NCBI GenBank assembly: GCA_964415885.1
Contig: CAYQCE010000047.1
Span: 1 to 30,052, forward strand
Source of the DNA: CAYQCE01 sp964415885
GTDB taxonomy: Bacteria; Zixibacteria; MSB-5A5; JAABVY01; JAHJOQ01
Length of the DNA: 30,052 bases
Direction: 5' to 3'
The number at the start of each line of letters is the position of its first letter. Within the stretch, counting starts at the first letter, position 1. Under the pieces are notes generated by a model. That model was given only the letters and a program-made list of their open reading frames with translations. It did no database searches and was not told the origin of the DNA. Below, one piece after another: positions 7,612-15,457 of the stretch. A program made the translations under genes and the position numbers.

Positions 7612-7698
7612 TATTGTACTGTACTTCCTTCCTTTCACAATTGATCAGAACGCTTTCGCGGATGGGAGAGTAGCGAAATACCTGTTTGGAGGTAAACG

Positions 7699-7899
7699 AT
7701 GGCCCCCATGCGTGAACCATCTCTTTCCGACTGGGTCGGGAAGAAAAGCTGGATCCCGTGCAGCCTGCAGGCTTTGAGCACCAAAGATTTCATCAAGACG
7801 GTGAACTCGATCCTGCGCGGACATCAGAGAGTCGAGCCGTACGACCGCGAATCCGGTTTAGGCAAGACCCTGCTGTCCGAAAGCGACTGGGCAAGCTGA
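7699..7899 (+). CDS. Small protein B of twin small-protein family (66 aa)
   Basis: It encodes 66 aa from ATG 7699 with GGAGG six nt upstream. The product has a variable N-terminus (MAPMREPSLSDWVGKK), then KSWIPCSLQALSTKDFIKTV, which matches the core of small protein A, and a charged, probably flexible C-terminus. There is no signal peptide or membrane helix. It diverges from the HTH gene across a 192-bp region that holds candidate promoters in both directions. I know of no named domain with the pattern K-x-W-x-P-x-S-L-Q-x-L-x3-D-F-x-K-T-x-N-x-I-L-x-G. Role unknown; control by, or interaction with, the HTH protein is inferred from arrangement only. Confidence 0.75.
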   Translation: MAPMREPSLSDWVGKKSWIPCSLQALSTKDFIKTVNSILRGHQRVEPYDRESGLGKTLLSESDWAS

Positions 7900-8014
7900 G
7901 CTTTTCCCCCGTCCGCCAATCGGACGATCAAAAAAATACAATATCGCTCAACCGCGGAATCGGATGTACCGCCCCAGGTGTGTCGAAAGTCGGTTGTATG
8001 GTGGATCGTGCTGC

Positions 8015-8590
8015 CTATGAGGAGCGCTCGTCACGAGTGCGAAGTTTGACGAGAATTTGCTTCAACTCCTTCTCGCTCAGTGCGTAGCTCTCCTCGAGCT
8101 TTGACTTCACTTCCCTGACCGCGACGCGTCTCTCGTAGTCCGAGAGATCCTTCGGCAGCGCCATGATCCGCTCGAGGTATGCGATGTATATCTCATACTC
8201 CACCGGCCTGATGAGAGTGCTGTCCCGGGCAGCATCCGCCATAGCTGCCGTATCCGCTGATACTGAGGAATCCGTCGCTGCCACAGCCACCGGCTCCTCG
8301 TCGGACTCGAGCTGATCAAACAGATACAGATCGAGCTGCGACTCGAGAGTATAGAGCAGATCCTCGGACTCTATGCGAAGGCTGTCGTAAGCTCGTCTCA
8401 GATCGGCCGTCTTCTGCACGTTCATCCGCTCGTAAGCTTGATGCAGGCTGTCGACAAGCCCCCTGTGACTCATCTCGAGCTTGATTTCGGTGTTCCGGGC
8501 TTCGAGGTCGTTGATATAGATTTTCGCGTAAATGAATGCTGCCGTGACCACGAGCAAAATCACAATCAGCAGTATATAAGCCTTCTTCAT
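8015..8590 (-). CDS. N-terminally anchored coiled-coil protein
   Basis: It encodes 191 aa. One transmembrane helix (about 4-23, AYILLIVILLVVTAAFIYA) is followed directly by a predicted coiled coil (about 27-90, rich in E, L, R and heptad-spaced Leu). Then come an Ala/Ser/Asp low-complexity linker (about 100-122) and a charged helical C-terminal segment (about 128-187). The ribosome site AGGAGG sits seven nt before ATG 8590. The layout suggests a periplasmic structural or adaptor protein; I do not recognise the family. It stands alone, with its own promoter. Confidence 0.8.
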   Translation of the reverse strand: MKKAYILLIVILLVVTAAFIYAKIYINDLEARNTEIKLEMSHRGLVDSLHQAYERMNVQKTADLRRAYDSLRIESEDLLYTLESQLDLYLFDQLESDEEPVAVAATDSSVSADTAAMADAARDSTLIRPVEYEIYIAYLERIMALPKDLSDYERRVAVREVKSKLEESYALSEKELKQILVKLRTRDERSS

Positions 8591-8614
8591 ACACCTGCCT
8601 CCTAGTCTGCAACC

Positions 8615-8643
8615 ATGCTACACCAACGGCGCTCAGGCGTCAA
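8615..8643 (-). promoter_or_regulatory. Promoter of coiled-coil protein gene
   Basis: TTGACG (8643-8638), a 17-nt spacer and TAGCAT (8620-8615). The start near 8608 gives a leader of about 18 nt that contains the ribosome site. Confidence 0.6.
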
Positions 8644-8774
8644 CAAAAAGCCACGCGACCAGGAACCCATCTGCAAATCGGATTCCGGATCGCACTCTTG
8701 CGCCATACCACCGCTTCCCTTCGAATGTTCCGTCAGTGACTTGAGCGCGCAGAGCGGGATGTGAACTGACGGTC

Positions 8775-9179
8775 GTCAGGAGCCCTGCGCGCCTGACATC
8801 CGCGCCACAGGCGCGGAGTAACGTAGATCACTTGTATCGTAGGTCAGGAGCCCTGCGCTCCTGACATCCGCGCCACAGGCGCGGAGTAACGTAGATCACC
8901 CGTATCGTAGGTCAGGAGCCCTGCGCTCCTGACATCCGCGCCACAGGCGCGGAGTAACGTAGATCACNNNNNNNNNNNNNNNNNNNNNNNNNNNNNNNNN
9001 NNNNNNNNNNNNNNNNNNNNNNNNNNNNNNNNNNNNNNNNNNNNNNNNNNNNNNNNNNNNNNNNNNNCAGGAGCCCTGCGCGCCTGACATCCGCGCCACA
9101 GGCGCGGGGTAACGTAGATCACCCGTATCGTACGTCAGGAGCCCTGCGCTCCTGACATCCGCGCCGAAGGCGCGGGGTA
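8775..9179. repeat. 68-bp tandem array of double hairpins, broken by gap
   Basis: Units begin GTCAGGAGCCCTGCG at 8775, 8843, 8911, (9066) and 9134, with an exact 68-bp period on each side of the assembly gap. Each unit holds two hairpins: GTCAGGAGC...GCTCCTGAC (nine pairs in the perfect version) and CCGCGCC-ACA-GGCGCGG (seven pairs), joined by a TAACGTAGATCAC spacer. Some units carry GCGCGCCTGAC instead, which weakens the first stem, and the last has loop GAA in place of ACA while its stem is kept. There is no coding potential. Confidence 0.85.
8968..9067. other. Assembly gap of 100 N
   Basis: Exactly 100 N, the usual placeholder for unknown length. The repeat phase across it (8911 to 9066, 155 bp) is not a multiple of 68, so the true gap size differs and the copy number of the array is unknown. 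Confidence 0.98.
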
Positions 9180-9282
9180 TTGTGGACTATCAATCCTAAG
9201 GGTAGCCGACCTTTAAGGTCGCACGGTGACACATGACACAAATTTCGTGAACTTAAAACACACGATACAAATTCGCGCACAC

Positions 9283-9316
9283 AAAAAAGAGAGGCTCCGG
9301 AATACGGAGCCTCTCT
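9283..9316 (-). terminator. Intrinsic terminator of the 872-aa gene
   Basis: On the minus strand a perfect 12-bp stem AGAGAGGCTCCG...CGGAGCCTCTCT (9316-9288, five-base loop) runs straight into a T-tract (9288-9283). It lies 27 nt past the stop codon. Confidence 0.92.
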
Positions 9317-9342
9317 TGTCTATTGGAAGCAAGTCTCGGCTA

Positions 9343-11961
9343 TTACTTCATCAGAACCATTTTCTTCGTGTCAGTATACTGACCCGCAGTGGCTTTGTAG
9401 AAGTAGATACCCGAAGCCTGGCCGGCAAAGTCGATAACCTCGGTGACTTCACCAACACCGTAGCCCTCAACGCTCTTGACGAGCTGACCGGACACGTTGT
9501 AGACTTCGATCTTGTACTCGGAAGCTTCCGGCAGCAAGATCGTAACGGCGGTCGATGGGTTGAACGGGTTCGGGAAGTTCTGCTTGAGGACGAAGTTGGT
9601 CGGCAGAATCTCAGACTTGAGATTCATGTTGAGCTCGTTACCATCAAAGTCGGCGGCTTTCGCCTCGACGAAGGTGAGCCCACCGTCAACCTTTACCTCG
9701 AACAGATCGTTTGCACCGGACGGGATGTAGTTCGGGCCGATGTTGTAAACCAGCACACGGAGCTGGCCATCTTCGACACTGTGCTTGACATCCATTCCGG
9801 AGATTGTCGACTTAACGTCGGTTACGGTTCCGTCAACATCGAATACAAAGAGGGCAGCACCGATGTTCACGGAGGAATTGGTAGCTACCTTGACCATGTC
9901 ACCCTGGTGCTTGACCGCAGCGTCTGCCTCCATTGCGAACGGAGTCAGCTTGGCATACGGAACAGCGTCACCCTGGATAACGCGGACGAGGTAAACAAGA
10001 TCACCAACCGTAAGTACACGGCCATCAGCGTTCACGTCAGAGGCAGCAACCTGACCCTGGACGTTGATATCGAATACGCTCATACCGAATACGAAGTAGT
10101 TGGTGTAAAGAACCGCGTCAGCGATTTCATTGGCGATATTGTTGAGGTTAAGGTCGCCGCGTGCGTCAATATCGTCTGCACAGACGATGTCGACACCACC
10201 TTCGTAGAAATCAACCTCTGATATACCGCCCGGCTTGGTGCCGATAGTCGTGTCACATGCGACACCGAGGGTCTGCCAACCGCTGAACGGACCATCCGGG
10301 ACATCAACCTGCGGCTGAGGCACCCAGTTTCCAATACCATCTTCATAGTAGAGATAAACTTCTCTTGCGATGAAGAGGCTGTCACCGTCTCTATTGGAGA
10401 TGGTGTTGTCGCCGCAATCGAACCAGTAGTAGCCAATCGGTACATACTGGCACTCAAAGGTGCGGTCATTGGTCACGAAGAACTTGAGCGAAGCGAGTTC
10501 GATCTCGCCCCACGGGAAGCACGTCGGATGATGCGGGCCGTCGTTGGTCTCAGCCATAGCAACTATGCGAAGCATGCCACTCGGGCAGGTGCCGCCGCAG
10601 TTGCCGAACGGACCGAATCTGTACGTGAAGTACTCCCAATCGCAGTCTTCGAGATCCGCGCCCATCACGGCCTCGACAAATGTAAGAGCAGAAGCGTCAT
10701 ATGTGAGAAGCAGGTCGTAGCCACCAATGCTCGTTCCGCCAATGGTAGCATCCACATCGACCCACACATACTGACCCTGGAAAACACCTTGGCCAGGAAC
10801 GCCGAACTCATCACCATGGAGCTTCTCGATGTCGACTCTGAGGCCGACAACCGTCAGGGCAAAGGAACAGGAGACGGTCTCGCAACCATCAGAAGCCTCT
10901 ACCGTGATCATCCACGGATCGTCAGGATCGGTGATCCAGTCAGTGTTATCCTCGGTCTGTACACTCCACTCACCCGTGGCAGAGTTCAGATTGAACACGC
11001 CGGGGAAGGGAGCTCCGCCGTTGCCCGTAATACCCACGAGTGAGAACTCGAGGGCAGCCGGACAATCATCAGGATCGTCAACGACTACCTGACTCTCAGC
11101 AAGGTCTCCCCAGACAACGCGATAGTCAGAACAATCGACTATCTCAGGAGTCTCGGTCGTTACGCTAAGAGTAAAGTTACATGCGGCCTGTGCGCCATGC
11201 TCGTCGGTGACGATGACCTGATAGTCATAGACTCCGCACATCTGACTGACATCCTTGGTCCAGACACCCGTTGTGGCGTTTATTGTACCACCGGTTCCTG
11301 CTCCCAGGGAATAGGTCAGAGTTGTGCCGCAGTCATCGTCGTCGGCATCGAAGTCAAAGTTGATTACGCCGTCGGCACATTCGTGCTCGATCAGCGGCGG
11401 ACAATTTGTGAAATACGGATCAGTGTTGATTACCGTATAAGTGCCCGCATTAATCGTTAGATTGGTCTCTTCACAGGAGCCTCCCAGGAACGATGTCTCG
11501 GCAATCACATTATCCTCAAGGATAACGAGATCGCTACCATCGATCGTAAAAGCACCAAGATCGGAGCCAACCTGTACTACTATCTCTGCCAGAACCTGCG
11601 TACCAGCCGGAATCACATCACAGCAGGAAGCCAGATCGCAACCCCAGAAACGGAATTTATCAGGATCAGTCGCATCAACCATACTGAGATCGAAGCCATT
11701 GTCGGAGCCACAGGCAGTGTGTAGTATCACATCTACAACTTCTGCAAAAGCACCGTCCACGGAAGATGCCAGCTCGGCAACCACGTCAAAACATTTGATC
11801 GCGTCGTCGGCTGTTACCTCCACGGTAAGCGTCTCTTCACAGTCGTGAACGACGTTTCCGCTTACGAAGGTCACTTCCGTGTCAGCGTATGCAGAAACAG
11901 CAAAGATAAGAAGCATGAACGAGGCCAGCAAAGAAAAAACGCTTACATTTTTTTGCTTCAT
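9343..11961 (-). CDS. Large secreted cohesin/Ig/dockerin-like protein with C-terminal sorting domain
   Basis: It encodes 872 aa with a signal peptide (about 1-26, ending SAYA). In order: a cohesin-like domain (27-178), two Ig/cadherin-like repeats (about 180-268 and 272-372), a second cohesin-like domain (375-535), a dockerin-like segment (about 598-667, with RGDLNLNN and ASDVNADGRVLTVGDLVYLV calcium-loop patterns), a third beta domain (680-782), and a C-terminal FlgD-Ig/Por-type sorting domain (about 788-872, NFPNPFNPSTAV ... GIYFYKATAG ... KKMVLMK). That last domain is typical of surface or secreted proteins of the FCB group, where it directs type IX secretion. The protein is very acidic and has many Cys in the first 600 residues, suggesting disulphides and calcium binding. 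AAAGGAG lies eight nt before ATG 11961. It is likely a surface-layer or adhesion protein. Confidence 0.92.
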   Translation of the reverse strand: MKQKNVSVFSLLASFMLLIFAVSAYADTEVTFVSGNVVHDCEETLTVEVTADDAIKCFDVVAELASSVDGAFAEVVDVILHTACGSDNGFDLSMVDATDPDKFRFWGCDLASCCDVIPAGTQVLAEIVVQVGSDLGAFTIDGSDLVILEDNVIAETSFLGGSCEETNLTINAGTYTVINTDPYFTNCPPLIEHECADGVINFDFDADDDDCGTTLTYSLGAGTGGTINATTGVWTKDVSQMCGVYDYQVIVTDEHGAQAACNFTLSVTTETPEIVDCSDYRVVWGDLAESQVVVDDPDDCPAALEFSLVGITGNGGAPFPGVFNLNSATGEWSVQTEDNTDWITDPDDPWMITVEASDGCETVSCSFALTVVGLRVDIEKLHGDEFGVPGQGVFQGQYVWVDVDATIGGTSIGGYDLLLTYDASALTFVEAVMGADLEDCDWEYFTYRFGPFGNCGGTCPSGMLRIVAMAETNDGPHHPTCFPWGEIELASLKFFVTNDRTFECQYVPIGYYWFDCGDNTISNRDGDSLFIAREVYLYYEDGIGNWVPQPQVDVPDGPFSGWQTLGVACDTTIGTKPGGISEVDFYEGGVDIVCADDIDARGDLNLNNIANEIADAVLYTNYFVFGMSVFDINVQGQVAASDVNADGRVLTVGDLVYLVRVIQGDAVPYAKLTPFAMEADAAVKHQGDMVKVATNSSVNIGAALFVFDVDGTVTDVKSTISGMDVKHSVEDGQLRVLVYNIGPNYIPSGANDLFEVKVDGGLTFVEAKAADFDGNELNMNLKSEILPTNFVLKQNFPNPFNPSTAVTILLPEASEYKIEVYNVSGQLVKSVEGYGVGEVTEVIDFAGQASGIYFYKATAGQYTDTKKMVLMK

Positions 11962-12268
11962 TACAATGCTCCTTTAGAGTTTAATTCTGAATTGTCAAGC
12001 TCCAACCACTAAATAAATGTTGAATCTCAACTTTCCAAAGCATCCCCCTCTAAAGCGTCCGCTTCGAAAATCACCCCTTGCCATCGGAGTTCGCTTGCGG
12101 ACCAAAAAAGATAGATAAGTGCGCCAAGTCTGTTTTGTTCCTATCTGGCAAAAGTATATTTCAGCGCGGGAAATGAAAAAACCATGAAAGATAGAAATCT
12201 CTCTGGTTCAATTCTGAGGTAAGTTATAACAAGCAGCTGATGAATACAATGAATCCCTAGACACCCCA

Positions 12269-12296
12269 AAGATAGTACCCACCGCCAAATTGTCAA
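12269..12296 (-). promoter_or_regulatory. Candidate promoter of the 872-aa gene
   Basis: TTGACA (12296-12291), a 16-nt spacer and TATCTT (12274-12269). If used, the mRNA has an unusually long leader of about 300 nt before ATG 11961, in which I see no known riboswitch. Confidence 0.4.
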
Positions 12297-12390
12297 GAGA
12301 AATATCGCGGTTTTTTGGAACTTTCTGCAAAAAGTGTATGGAGCAGGTATGGCCCGCAAAATCCCGTTTCCAGGCGGAATCACTGCCGTT

Positions 12391-12436
12391 GTGTCGGTTC
12401 CTGCGACAGGCGGCGGCCTGGCGTGTGAACCGACAC
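12391..12436. repeat. Hairpin with 10-bp perfect arms
   Basis: GTGTCGGTTC (12391-12400) pairs with GAACCGACAC (12427-12436), and CAGGC/GCCTG pairs inside. The GGTTC/GAACC arms recall the inner stem of the 2968-3066 element, so both may belong to one family of structured intergenic sequences. Confidence 0.65.
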
Positions 12437-12492
12437 GCGCAACGCCCGGCGCAGCAGAGCCTGTTGAAAAAGTGAGTCTCGAAGAAAAACGA

Positions 12493-12612
12493 GTCATCGC
12501 GAGGAGTCCCGCGAGAGCGGGACGACGTGGTGATCTCATAGTCTGGCAACACTATAATACGGCACACGACAGCATCGAGATTGCCGCGCTCGCTACGCTC
12601 GCTCGCAATGAC
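12493..12612. repeat. 120-bp MITE-like element
   Basis: It is bounded by GTCATCGCGAG (12493-12503) and CTCGCAATGAC (12602-12612), near-perfect inverted termini. Inside is a GTCCCGC-GAGA-GCGGGAC hairpin (12506-12523). The right half (GATTGCCGCGCTCGCTACGC) is the widespread intergenic sequence known from many bacterial genomes as GTCATTGCGAGCGNAGCGAGCGCGGCAAT. It is non-coding, with no transposase. Confidence 0.75.
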
Positions 12613-12691
12613 GTGGCTTTTTAGGCTCTTTTCGATAGCTCATCACGGGGGAATGCACTGCTGGACCCTGATCTGCATGCGGCGAGCATAG

Positions 12692-12717
12692 AAAAAGGCG
12701 GCCCGTGAAGACCGCCT
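12692..12717 (-). terminator. Intrinsic terminator of YceI-like gene
   Basis: On the minus strand AGGCGG (12717-12712) pairs with CCGCCT (12701-12696), followed by TTTTT (12696-12692), about 50 nt past the stop. Confidence 0.7.
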
Positions 12718-12766
12718 AATGCCTGTTTCAATCCTAATATTGCGCGTGAATCCAGGAAAACGGGCG

Positions 12767-13504
12767 TCAGCCTTCCGACCCCTCTTCTTCGGTCATCTCC
12801 TCTTCGGGCATCTCCTGAGCAGCCACAGATCGATCGATGGGTTGAACACCGGTAGCGCCGTATGCATCGATAGATATCGATATACGATCGTCGAGCTTCA
12901 GGATAGCCATCTCCGGAATCGTGATACCGAAGTCGGAGAGACGTATCAAAAAATTGGCGTCGATCTTGAGAATATCGCCCGGCAGACGGGTCTGCGTGAT
13001 CTCGTTCTCCTCGAAATAAGTCAGCTTGGCGTTGACATTCACAGTATCGAGAACGCCGCGCAACTCGAATGTCCCCCTGGCCACGATATCAACCACTCCC
13101 TCGTTGACAAGAACAATATCAGCGGCTTTTCTGATGCTCATAAGTTCCAATGTGGCAATGGGAAAGCTGTCCACAGCGAGAAACTCTTCCGATTTCATAT
13201 CCTCGTCACGCTGCTCAATACCGGTGGTCAGGTCGCGCAGGTCGACCTCAAAGCGGGCCATCGGGTTATCGGTCAGCGAATCGAGATCCACTTCTATGTA
13301 ACCATAGAGAGCGTTTGTGACACCTATTATAGTCTCGAGTGGCGCGCTCGACTGGAACATCACCGAATTGCGCCCAAGAGAATCGTCATACACAAACTGC
13401 ATCCGGCGAGAGACAACCTCCGTCTCCCCTTCCTCTTCCTGCGCAAAGGCCGCGGCCGACAGGCAGAAACAGACCAAAAGCAGGACAGAAAAAGCTTTTC
13501 GCAT
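12767..13504 (-). CDS. YceI-family periplasmic lipocalin-like protein
   Basis: It encodes 245 aa from ATG 13504, picked over an upstream in-frame ATG (13555) because GAGGAG precedes it and the product then opens with a standard signal peptide (RKAFSVLLLVCFCLSAAAFA). Residues about 30-220 follow the YceI layout: SSAPLETIIGVTNALYGYIE, an EVDLRDLTTGIEQRDEDMKS strand-helix, FPIATLEL, and late strands ending DDRISISIDAYGA. YceI proteins are beta-barrels that bind polyisoprenoid or other amphiphiles in the periplasm. An acidic Glu-rich tail (about 228-245) is extra. The cargo is unknown. Confidence 0.88.
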   Translation of the reverse strand: MRKAFSVLLLVCFCLSAAAFAQEEEGETEVVSRRMQFVYDDSLGRNSVMFQSSAPLETIIGVTNALYGYIEVDLDSLTDNPMARFEVDLRDLTTGIEQRDEDMKSEEFLAVDSFPIATLELMSIRKAADIVLVNEGVVDIVARGTFELRGVLDTVNVNAKLTYFEENEITQTRLPGDILKIDANFLIRLSDFGITIPEMAILKLDDRISISIDAYGATGVQPIDRSVAAQEMPEEEMTEEEGSEG

Positions 13505-13958
13505 CTCAACTCCTCTCAATTTCCTGTATAACAACGAGTCATAATTCCAAAACAAAATCGGCCTCTAATCAAACAATATTTCCGCCGCGAAGCAAGCAAA
13601 ATAATCCACCGGATCGTCCGCGACAACAGCCGCCAGATTGCCGAGCAACATATATCGCATCCTATGCATATAACAAAATCCGCCAACTGGCGGATCCAGC
13701 CAAAGAATCGTACGGCTACAGTACAAACTGTCGGAAAAAGCGCATCGGAGAACAAACCGGCCTGCAGTGCAATTATTATATCGATATTCATACATATAAC
13801 ATCCGGCGATCTGTGCGATATGCGGCTGTTCGGTAGGACTCTTATGCCTGATCGATCAGAGAAAAGCTGTCTGACCGGCGAAAAATCAATTCAGGTGCGA
13901 TATCAGAGGCTCATTGCCGGATCACAGCAGAAACATTATATCGAATATAACGCATATA
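13505..13958. other. Non-coding spacer with a palindrome
   Basis: This spacer is AT-richer than its neighbours and has no supported gene. The main structure is ATCCGCCA (13678-13685) / TGGCGGAT (13688-13695), a perfect eight-bp palindrome with a two-nt centre. On the minus strand it is followed by TTTTG, so it may end the sugar-kinase transcript about 265 nt past its stop. Short TATATCG/ATATCG words recur through it without a regular period. Confidence 0.5.
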
Positions 13959-14924
13959 TCATTCGCCGAGGAATGCCGCCCCCACAATACCAGCCCGATT
14001 CCCGAGCTTTGCTGCAACTATCTTCGTGCGGGATTCGAGGGGAGCAAAAAGCTCCCTGACCAGTTTTTCCCGAATTACGCCAATCAACCTCTCGCCGCCT
14101 CCGTCAGCAACACCGCCGCCAATTACTACAACGGCCGGATTCAGGAGCACACAGGCCGACGCGAGCCCGTTTGCCAGGTACCCCGAGGCGATACCGACCG
14201 CCTCGTCCGCCGTAGGATCTCCGCTCTCAAACGCCGAGAATAGATTCCGGAGCGTAATCTTCTCCCCCGCCCGGACGACTTTTCCGAGCGGCGATTCCGC
14301 CGGCGCGTCCGATGCGAGCTCCTCCGCGTATCGCAAAAAACTCCCGGCCGCGGCGTACTGCTCGAGACAGCCGCGGCGTCCGCAGTTGCATTCACGGCCA
14401 TCACGGACGACGGTTATGTGGCCGATCTCGCCCGCCGATCCGATCGCGCCCCGGTACAGTTCGCCGCCGACAATGATTCCTCCACCGATTCCGGTCCCGA
14501 CCGTAACCGTGAGGGCAGAATCGTAACCTCTCGCTGACCCGAACCGGTGCTCGGCAACCGCCATAACGTTGACATCGTTATCGACATGGATTCGCACGCA
14601 CAGGCGATCCTCCAGCGTGTGGCGAATGCGAGTCCCCTCCCAGCCGGGAATGTTCGGCGAGATTCCGATCACTCTGCCCTCGGCCGGGTCGACCGTTCCG
14701 GGCGTGCCGACTCCGATATATCTGACAGCAGCGCCGCGATTTCGCGCCTCGGAGAGAAGGCCGCTGCCGCAGTTCTCGAGACGCCGCAGCAGCTCCTCCG
14801 GCCCGCGGTCGACATGCGATTCCACGGAATCTGAGAAGACTATCTCGCCATCGTCATTGCAGAGGCCGAATTTGATCTGCGTACCGCCGAGATCGATACC
14901 GCCGTATAGCTGTTTCTTTGCCAT
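13959..14924 (-). CDS. ROK-family sugar kinase (glucokinase-like)
   Basis: It encodes 321 aa. The ATP-binding start is GGIDLGGTQIKFG (8-20), the catalytic Asp is in VDNDVNVMA (D117), the phosphate loop TVGTGIGGGI lies near 141-150, and the ROK zinc site is GEIGH169...C179-N-C181...C186 (ECNCGRRGCLEQY). A second nucleotide loop, VVIGGGVADGG, lies near 270. The full family length and all key residues are present, so it should phosphorylate glucose or a related hexose. Repressor-type ROK proteins carry an N-terminal HTH, absent here. GGGAGA lies six nt before ATG 14924. It diverges from the ArsR-type regulator gene. Confidence 0.92.
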   Translation of the reverse strand: MAKKQLYGGIDLGGTQIKFGLCNDDGEIVFSDSVESHVDRGPEELLRRLENCGSGLLSEARNRGAAVRYIGVGTPGTVDPAEGRVIGISPNIPGWEGTRIRHTLEDRLCVRIHVDNDVNVMAVAEHRFGSARGYDSALTVTVGTGIGGGIIVGGELYRGAIGSAGEIGHITVVRDGRECNCGRRGCLEQYAAAGSFLRYAEELASDAPAESPLGKVVRAGEKITLRNLFSAFESGDPTADEAVGIASGYLANGLASACVLLNPAVVVIGGGVADGGGERLIGVIREKLVRELFAPLESRTKIVAAKLGNRAGIVGAAFLGE

Positions 14925-14951
14925 GCATGTCTCCCAATTGTCTTGGCCTGA

Positions 14952-14979
14952 ATTTCATTACTCAGATCGCGGATGTCAA
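14952..14979 (-). promoter_or_regulatory. Promoter of ROK kinase gene
   Basis: TTGACA (14979-14974), a 16-nt spacer and TGAAAT (14957-14952), with a leader of about 21 nt. Confidence 0.5.
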
Positions 14980-15060
14980 ACAGAAAAGCCGGATTCGCTT
15001 TTGTCTTGCGCTTTCTAACCAGGCAACGATATTTTGAGATCAGCTTCAAGGAGAGTGTAA

Positions 15061-15375
15061 ATGTCAGCGGAGCAGAGTCCGGACCTGGACAAGACGACGG
15101 CGGTGTTTGCGGCGCTCGCCAACCCGACGCGTCTGGAGATAATTCGGATGCTTGATATCCGCCCGCGCTCGGTGACCGAAATAGTCGACTTCTTCATGCT
15201 CGCGCAATCGACCATTTCGCGCCATCTCGAGGTGCTGCGCGACGCCGGATTGGTAACGGTCACCAAAGAGGCGCAGAAACGCATCTATAGCCTCAAACCT
15301 GAGATGCTGAGCGCGCAGGCTGTGCAGTATCTCCAGTCTCTGAACTCCCTGTCCCGCAGATCACGGAATGAGTGA
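15061..15375 (+). CDS. ArsR-family winged-HTH regulator
   Basis: It encodes 104 aa with AAGGAGA before ATG 15061. The winged helix is clear: VFAALANPTRLEIIRMLDIR (14-33), recognition helix QSTISRHLEVLRDAGLV (49-65), and wing KEAQKRIYSLK. The metal-binding ELCVCDL motif of ArsR/SmtB sensors is missing: the alpha-3 site reads VTEIVDFFML with no Cys. It therefore probably senses something other than arsenic or cadmium, or a protein partner. The downstream TPM operon has a palindrome inside its promoter, which makes that operon a possible target (inference). Confidence 0.9.
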   Translation: MSAEQSPDLDKTTAVFAALANPTRLEIIRMLDIRPRSVTEIVDFFMLAQSTISRHLEVLRDAGLVTVTKEAQKRIYSLKPEMLSAQAVQYLQSLNSLSRRSRNE

Positions 15376-15399
15376 GCGAATTGCCTACCGGTTTTTGCC

Positions 15400-15428
15400 T
15401 TGAGGATGGACATTCTGTCCGGTATAAT
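15400..15428 (+). promoter_or_regulatory. Promoter of TPM operon with embedded palindrome
   Basis: TTGAGG (15400-15405), a 17-nt spacer and consensus TATAAT (15423-15428). The spacer contains GGACA-TTC-TGTCC (15408-15420), a perfect 5-3-5 palindrome placed where a repressor would block polymerase. Confidence 0.7.
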
Positions 15429-15457
15429 CGTTAAAAGTAAGTGGAGGTGACAAAGAC

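Noticed and set aside
8775..9179. Tandem array considered as CRISPR
   Set aside because: Units are contiguous 68-bp copies without unique spacers, and no cas gene is near.
9226..10221. 331-aa open frame on the plus strand
   Set aside because: It lies antisense to the well-supported 872-aa secreted protein gene, has no ribosome site and covers that gene's terminator.
11962..12262. Long leader of the 872-aa gene considered as a riboswitch
   Set aside because: No conserved aptamer pattern that I know could be matched by eye.
12334..12624. 96-aa plus-strand open frame in the 12-kb spacer
   Set aside because: It runs through the hairpin and the MITE-like element; it has no ribosome site and no protein pattern.
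13664..14059. 131-aa plus-strand open frame
   Set aside because: It crosses from spacer into the antisense of the ROK kinase; composition is unlike the real genes here.
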